Shown: piece by piece, positions 37,149 to 41,452 of the stretch
Position numbering within the stretch: position 1 is the stretch's first letter
How the letters are laid out: each line of letters begins with the position of its first letter
Origin: Bacillus testis
GTDB taxonomy: Bacteria; Bacillota; Bacilli; Bacillales; DSM-1321
Direction of reading: 5' to 3'
DNA: 41,452 bases
NCBI RefSeq assembly: GCF_001243895.1
Contig: NZ_LN851186.1
Coordinates: 708,945 to 750,396, forward strand
Program-made: the position numbers and the translations under genes
The notes under the pieces: generated by a model
The model's input: the letters and a program-made list of their open reading frames with translations, nothing else
What the model was told of the DNA's origin: nothing
The model's database searches: none

Positions 37149-37433
37149 TATGGAAGGAGTATTTGAATTGTCCCTTCCTTTGTTGCATTCAGCACGATTA
37201 GTTGCAGTGCTGGCACTTTAGGCGCTTGTCGCAATGGGACTTAAGCTAAGGACGGATTTTATAGGGACCGGCCAAAGATTAATATGCCATTTTAACAGGG
37301 GCGCCTGGATAGTGCGCCATTTTGTGTGCAATTTGGAGAAAACGGTTTCTCTTTTTAAATATTAAGTAAGTGATTTCAATTATATAATTGGTTATTTTGG
37401 TGGTTTCGAGTCAGTTGCATGAATGTAGCCTAA

Positions 37434-37490
37434 ACAACGTAAGCCCTACCTCTCTTACGTCCCCACGGCTCCGAAGCCGATCCGGCGTGA
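37434..37490. other. Unexplained paired-hairpin element in a 670-bp gene-free stretch
   Basis: ACGTAAG/CTTACGT arms (37438-37460) followed by CGGCT-CCGA-AGCCG (37466-37479). A GC-rich island of about 60 bp in AT-rich sequence. No T tract on either side, so it is not a terminator. The rest of 37149-37774 holds only short hairpins and no convincing ORF, with a GTTTC/GAAAC hairpin near 37733-37753 just before the next gene. Confidence 0.35.
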
Positions 37491-37774
37491 ATAGGAAAAG
37501 TAACAACCGATACCCGATTAAAATTACTCGATATCAAAGTTGATGCCTCCAGTGACAAAATAAGTATAATTCATCTGTAACAGCACATTATTATATTTAC
37601 CCATTCTTTCAAATATAAAACATTTAAGCGACTACTCTTATTGTTCATACAATATTTACAATATCCTGGGAATTAATGCATGGAAGATGTTAAGATGGTT
37701 TTAACAAAGAAATTCCTGCGATATGCAGTGGTATTGTTTCTTTGGACGAAACAAAGAAAATGGGTGGGTGAAAT

Positions 37775-38104
37775 GTGTTGAATATTATGACCATTATAGA
37801 AATGGATCATTCTGAAGTAGAGCACATACTAGATGCATCTTTTGTTTTTGTGGATGAAACCGTCTATAAGAATGTTGTGCACACATGTGTAGATGGATTC
37901 CTGTGCAATAAATCACAGTCTCCGATCGACACGGATGATGCCATGGAACAGCTTTTTCTAAGGTTAAAGGCAAAAAGCGTTATTCCAGATTCAGTGCAAG
38001 ATTTCTCATATGAACTCGCATCATGTGAAAGGATCAGACCAACCAATTCCCTTAAGGAAGAACCCTTAAAGACAATTGCTATTTCTTTCACAGAAACTAA
38101 ATAA
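37775..38104 (+). CDS. Small hypothetical protein
   Basis: Not recognised. 109 residues, soluble, acidic, with three Cys (VHTCVDG, FLCNK, ASCER), no signal peptide and no membrane helix. Evidence that it is real: codon use like neighbours and its stop 6 bp before a perfect 15-bp terminator. GTG 37775 follows GGGTGGGTG; TTG 37778 or ATG 37787 are possible alternatives. The leader carries a TTGTTTC/GAAACAA hairpin at 37733-37753. Confidence 0.65.
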   Translation: MLNIMTIIEMDHSEVEHILDASFVFVDETVYKNVVHTCVDGFLCNKSQSPIDTDDAMEQLFLRLKAKSVIPDSVQDFSYELASCERIRPTNSLKEEPLKTIAISFTETK

Positions 38105-38110
38105 TAACAT

Positions 38111-38153
38111 AAAAAAAGGATGCGTGCAAGCAAATGCTACGCATCCTTTTTTT
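38111..38153. terminator. Bidirectional terminator between the small gene and brnQ
   Basis: Perfect 15-bp stem AAAAAAAGGATGCGT/ACGCATCCTTTTTTT. Its right end touches the brnQ stop codon. Confidence 0.9.
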
Positions 38154-39457
38154 TATTTTTTTCTAGGGCGATCAACCACCAAGCCGATCACTAAGCCAAT
38201 AATAGCTGGTAAAACCCAGCCAACCTGTTGTTCATACAAAGGGATATGTCTTAATACCGCATCAAAAGTACCCTTAAAAAGTGTGTTGTTTAAAGTGTCT
38301 AAAATACTGTATAGGGCAGTCATTGAGATTGTCAGAGAGTATGCCCACTTGCTTCCCCGGATAAATGTATCAGCCAATGCAAGTAAAATAAGCACAACCG
38401 CTATTGGATAAATCAAACCCAGAACAGGGACCGAGAATGACAGGATAGAATTCAGGCCCAGATTAGCAACAACTCCGCTGATCAGAGTGAGTATGAAAGC
38501 CCATTGTTTATAGGACCATTTTTTATAAAGAGCAGAGAAATACTCACTGCAGGATATAATCAGGCCAATCGATACACATAAGCATGCAATGGTGAAGATG
38601 ACGGCTAAAATGATGGTCCCTGCCTGTCCGAATAATTGCTTCATTACTTGCGAAAGAACAGTTGCCCCATTATCGGCGTGGCCGAATGCAAGCCCGCTGG
38701 TGGCGCCAATATAACCTAGAATCACATAGATAGCGGCAAGCAGAATGCCCGCACCAAGCCCGGCAGTCATCATGGAAAGGGAGAGGCTACGTTTATCGGT
38801 AATCCCCTGCGCGTAAATCGTGTTAGCAATGACAATTCCGAAGACCAGTGACCCTAATAAGTCCATAGTCATGTATCCATCCAAAAAACCCTTGAAGAAA
38901 GTGTTTTCTTGATAGGCTGCAGCCGTTGCAGCCGTTCCTCCCAGAGGGGTCACAATACTTTTAATCAGTATGATGGCCAGCAAGACCAGTAAAGACGGAG
39001 TCAAGATCTTGCCAAACAGATCGATCAGTTTGTTTGGCGACAGGCTGAACCATAGTACCAAACAAAAAAAGATCACCGAATAAAAGACAAGCGGCCATTG
39101 GACATCAGCCCCCTCGGCCAGAAATGGCTTCAACCCCATTTCGAAAGAAACGGTAGCCGCTCTCGGTATGGCCATTAAAGGCCCGATTGAAATATAAATA
39201 ATGAACGGAAAAAGGAGGGCAAAAAGCGGAGAAACCCGGCGCCCAAGAGTATCAAGGCTCCCTAATTTCGCAACAGCAATCACCCCGAGAATAGGAAGAC
39301 CAACTGCAGAAAGGATAAAGCCAGCCATGGAAATATACGTGTCTATTCCAGATGCTCTCCCCAGGAATGCAGGAAAGATAAGATTGCCTGCCCCGAAGAA
39401 CATTGAAAACAGCATAAAGGAAATAAATAAGAGCTGTTTTTTTGATAAAAATTGCAT
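38153..39457 (-). CDS. brnQ: Branched-chain amino acid transporter, LIVCS family
   Basis: Sodium- or proton-coupled uptake of leucine, isoleucine and valine. 434 residues with about twelve hydrophobic helices. The N-terminal FSMFFGAGNLIFPAFLGRASG is the family signature. The ATG follows AGAGAGG with somewhat long spacing. Upstream, 187 bp separate it from the putP-like gene; only a poor CodY-box resemblance is present and no T-box. Confidence 0.93.
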   Translation of the reverse strand: MQFLSKKQLLFISFMLFSMFFGAGNLIFPAFLGRASGIDTYISMAGFILSAVGLPILGVIAVAKLGSLDTLGRRVSPLFALLFPFIIYISIGPLMAIPRAATVSFEMGLKPFLAEGADVQWPLVFYSVIFFCLVLWFSLSPNKLIDLFGKILTPSLLVLLAIILIKSIVTPLGGTAATAAAYQENTFFKGFLDGYMTMDLLGSLVFGIVIANTIYAQGITDKRSLSLSMMTAGLGAGILLAAIYVILGYIGATSGLAFGHADNGATVLSQVMKQLFGQAGTIILAVIFTIACLCVSIGLIISCSEYFSALYKKWSYKQWAFILTLISGVVANLGLNSILSFSVPVLGLIYPIAVVLILLALADTFIRGSKWAYSLTISMTALYSILDTLNNTLFKGTFDAVLRHIPLYEQQVGWVLPAIIGLVIGLVVDRPRKK

Positions 39458-39647
39458 GATGTAAGAATCCTCTCTTTGTTTTGTTTGTAGAAGTATAACA
39501 ATCTGAATAATATTTTTCTATATCTTTTTGAAAACAAAAGGTAATGGCTTCATATATTATGTTAACCCAATTGCGATAAACGTAGAGAGTAACACGATTT
39601 AAAATGGGTAAAAAGAGCTGAAAACATTAGAAAAAGAAAAATACGTG

Positions 39648-39676
39648 TTAACATTCCTTACATTTTCTGTTATTCT
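39648..39676 (+). promoter_or_regulatory. Sigma-A promoter of the putP-like gene
   Basis: TTAACA, 17 bp, TATTCT. It overlaps the first in-frame ATG, which argues for the later TTG start. Confidence 0.55.
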
Positions 39677-39743
39677 AAAAATAAATTATTATCTAAATAT
39701 TTTGATAAAGCAATATTATATGGCAAAGAAAAGGGGAATTTAT

Positions 39744-41246
39744 TTGGAATACGGGGTTATTGTTTCAATTGTCGTGTACATGGCGGGAATGTTGCTTTTA
39801 GGGTATTTTGCATATAAGAAAACCACTGATTTATCTGACTATATGTTGGGAGGGCGCGGGCTTGGTCCGGTTGTGACAGCGTTGAGTGCGGGCGCTTCGG
39901 ACATGAGCGGCTGGCTGCTGATGGGGCTGCCCGGCTCTATGTATGTAAGCGGTCTTAGTTCCGGGTGGATTGTTGTCGGTTTGTCCACAGGGGCTTACTT
40001 TAACTGGCTTTATGTAGCACCGCGCCTTCGAACGTATACAGAAGTGGCGGGGAACTCTATTACAATTCCCGACTATTTAGAGAATCGTTTTCACGATGCG
40101 TCAAGGGTTTTGAGAATCACATCAGCCGCTGTCATTATCGTATTTTTTACTTTTTATACGTCTTCCGGAATGGTGGCCGGAGGAAAATTGTTTAAGACGG
40201 CATTCGATATGGATTATCGGACAGGAATCATTATCTCAGCCACTGTTGTTATTTTATATACCTTATTTGGGGGATTCCTTGCTGTTAGTTGGACAGATAC
40301 GGTACAGGGGCTGATTATGTTCCTTGCATTAATTCTTGTGCCGATTGTCGCGATTGTGAATATAGGCAACCCTTCGATGACCTTTGAGGAAATCAGGGAA
40401 ATTGATCCTGCTCTCCTCAAAGTATTTGAAGGAACGACTGTTATCGGAATAATCTCCTTGCTTGCATGGGGACTGGGTTATTTTGGGCAGCCGCACATCA
40501 TCGTCCGCTTTATGGCCATTACTTCAGTTAAGGAAATCAAAAAAGCCAGAAGAGTCGGGATGGGGTGGATGATTTTCTCCATCGTGGGTGCGATGTTTAC
40601 CGGTTTAGTCGGGATCGCTTATTTTAAAGTAACCAACCAAACATTAGAGAATCCGGAGACCGTCTTTATTGTATTATCTGAACAATTATTTCCCTCCATC
40701 ATTACAGGTTTCCTCTTGGCGGCTATTCTGGCAGCAGTGATGAGTACCATTTCATCTCAATTGCTTGTCACTTCAAGTGCCTTGACGAAAGATGTGTATA
40801 AAACATTTTTGCGCAAAGAAGCCTCCGACCGGGAACAAGTGCTTGTCGGCAGAATTACAGTGCTGGCCGTTTCCGTCATCGCCCTGCTGATGGCCTTGCA
40901 TCCAAGCAAAACAATCTTGGATTTAGTGGGCTACGCCTGGGCAGGATTTGGGGCGGCATTCGGCCCTGTCATCCTGTTAAGCCTCTATTGGAAGAGAATG
41001 ACCAAATGGGGAGCGCTTGCGGGAATCATTGCTGGCGCAGTGACCGTGATTGTATGGGAATTGATTGAAGCTTTCGATGCCGTTTATGAAATTATCCCCG
41101 GGTTTATCGTAGGTATGGTTGCTATTGTACTTGTCAGCAACCTGAGTAAGAAACCAGCGGCGGAAATTGAAGAGGAATTCAATGAAGCCGCACGCCAGAC
41201 AAAGTTTGAAAAAGAAGTGGATAAAGGAATGATCCATACTGATTGA
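39744..41246 (+). CDS. putP: Sodium/proline symporter
   Basis: Sodium-driven proline uptake in the SSS family; in Bacillus relatives serve either proline catabolism (PutP) or osmoprotection (OpuE). 500 residues from TTG 39744, which lies 6 nt after AAAAGGGGA; upstream ATGs at 39645 and 39720 overlap the promoter or lack a site. Thirteen or so helices. Key stretches: ALSAGASDMSGWLLMGLPG near residue 43 (sodium and proline site), NSITIPDYLENRFHD near 105 and FGQPHIIVRFMA near 249. C-terminus is acidic and cytoplasmic. Which of PutP or OpuE cannot be settled. Confidence 0.88.
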   Translation: MEYGVIVSIVVYMAGMLLLGYFAYKKTTDLSDYMLGGRGLGPVVTALSAGASDMSGWLLMGLPGSMYVSGLSSGWIVVGLSTGAYFNWLYVAPRLRTYTEVAGNSITIPDYLENRFHDASRVLRITSAAVIIVFFTFYTSSGMVAGGKLFKTAFDMDYRTGIIISATVVILYTLFGGFLAVSWTDTVQGLIMFLALILVPIVAIVNIGNPSMTFEEIREIDPALLKVFEGTTVIGIISLLAWGLGYFGQPHIIVRFMAITSVKEIKKARRVGMGWMIFSIVGAMFTGLVGIAYFKVTNQTLENPETVFIVLSEQLFPSIITGFLLAAILAAVMSTISSQLLVTSSALTKDVYKTFLRKEASDREQVLVGRITVLAVSVIALLMALHPSKTILDLVGYAWAGFGAAFGPVILLSLYWKRMTKWGALAGIIAGAVTVIVWELIEAFDAVYEIIPGFIVGMVAIVLVSNLSKKPAAEIEEEFNEAARQTKFEKEVDKGMIHTD

Positions 41247-41260
41247 TCCTGTAGCCAAGG

Positions 41261-41290
41261 CTCCGCCGAATTTTTCGGCGGAGTTTTTTT
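41261..41290 (+). terminator. Intrinsic terminator of the putP-like gene
   Basis: Perfect 9-bp stem CTCCGCCGA/TCGGCGGAG with TTTTTTT. After it, 41291-41452 shows a 7-bp inverted repeat (ATATGGG/CCCATAT at 41336-41363) and no confirmed gene. Confidence 0.95.
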
Positions 41291-41452
41291 AGTAGAGTTA
41301 TGTTACTTGTCTGTTCATTGTGTTAGAGTGGACAAATATGGGCAAAAAAGCGCATACCCATATGGAAAGCGAACAAGACCCATTGAATTTTTTTATACTT
41401 TTCGTTGAAATTAAAGGTAGATTAGCTGAGAATATAGAGAAGAAACAGCTAC

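Noticed and set aside
39490..39525. CodY-box-like sequence upstream of brnQ
   Set aside because: Best alignment to AATTTTCWGAAAATT has about five mismatches, no better than chance in this AT-rich DNA.
41338..41452. Open frame starting MGKKAHTHMESEQD and running off the window end
   Set aside because: No good ribosome binding site, overlaps an inverted repeat, and no family recognised in the 38 visible codons.

Overview
The window looks like chromosomal DNA of a spore-forming, low-to-moderate G+C Bacillaceae member (Bacillus sensu lato). Grounds: a YunB-family sporulation protein, a YteA-type DksA/TraR protein, a ThrD/YclM-type aspartate kinase, an RsbR-type stressosome paralogue, strong AGGAGG ribosome binding sites with frequent TTG/GTG starts, and tight hairpin-plus-T-tract terminators. 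I see no rRNA, tRNA, prophage, CRISPR array or complete insertion sequence. Most of the region is ordinary core/accessory metabolism in short transcription units.

Layout. 1-2763: codBA (cytosine uptake and deamination) behind a PyrR-type attenuator. 3.3-5.4 kb: a SEC-C protein and yteA, convergent. 5.6-8.8 kb: a luciferase-like oxidoreductase, a DUF454 membrane protein and NADP-glutamate dehydrogenase. 9.0-12.4 kb: a DUF2804 protein that appears to have lost its last residues to an in-frame stop, a YccF membrane protein, a GNAT acetyltransferase and an S66 peptidase broken by a 13-bp duplication. 12.8-19.6 kb: an MFS transporter, an AraC/GyrI-like regulator, a methyltransferase behind a structured leader with a terminator, a polysaccharide deacetylase, galactose mutarotase and two mini-genes. 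19.6-23.5 kb: an M20 amidohydrolase, a VOC protein, a nitroreductase with a Fur-box-like site and a DDAH-like hydrolase. 23.9-28.9 kb: a polar amino-acid ABC operon, yunB, a GNAT protein and an RsbR paralogue. 29.0-36.4 kb: aspartate kinase, cardiolipin synthase, a heterodimeric ABC exporter and an SLH-domain protein. 36.7-41.3 kb: a DUF302 protein, an unrecognised small protein, BrnQ and a PutP-type Na+/proline symporter.

Transport and nitrogen use are the common thread: cytosine, polar amino acids, branched-chain amino acids and proline uptake sit with deaminase, glutamate dehydrogenase, M20 amidohydrolase and DDAH-like enzymes. I see no single multi-gene defence or biosynthetic system.

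The least ordinary signals are: (i) the PyrR-like attenuator on codBA; (ii) two recent gene lesions (DUF2804 nonsense codon, S66 13-bp duplication); (iii) a dispersed imperfect-palindrome repeat family with at least four long copies and two fragments; (iv) a structured leader ending in a terminator before the methyltransferase; and (v) an unexplained paired-hairpin element near 37.45 kb. All assignments come from reading the sequence and remembered family features; no database search was run.
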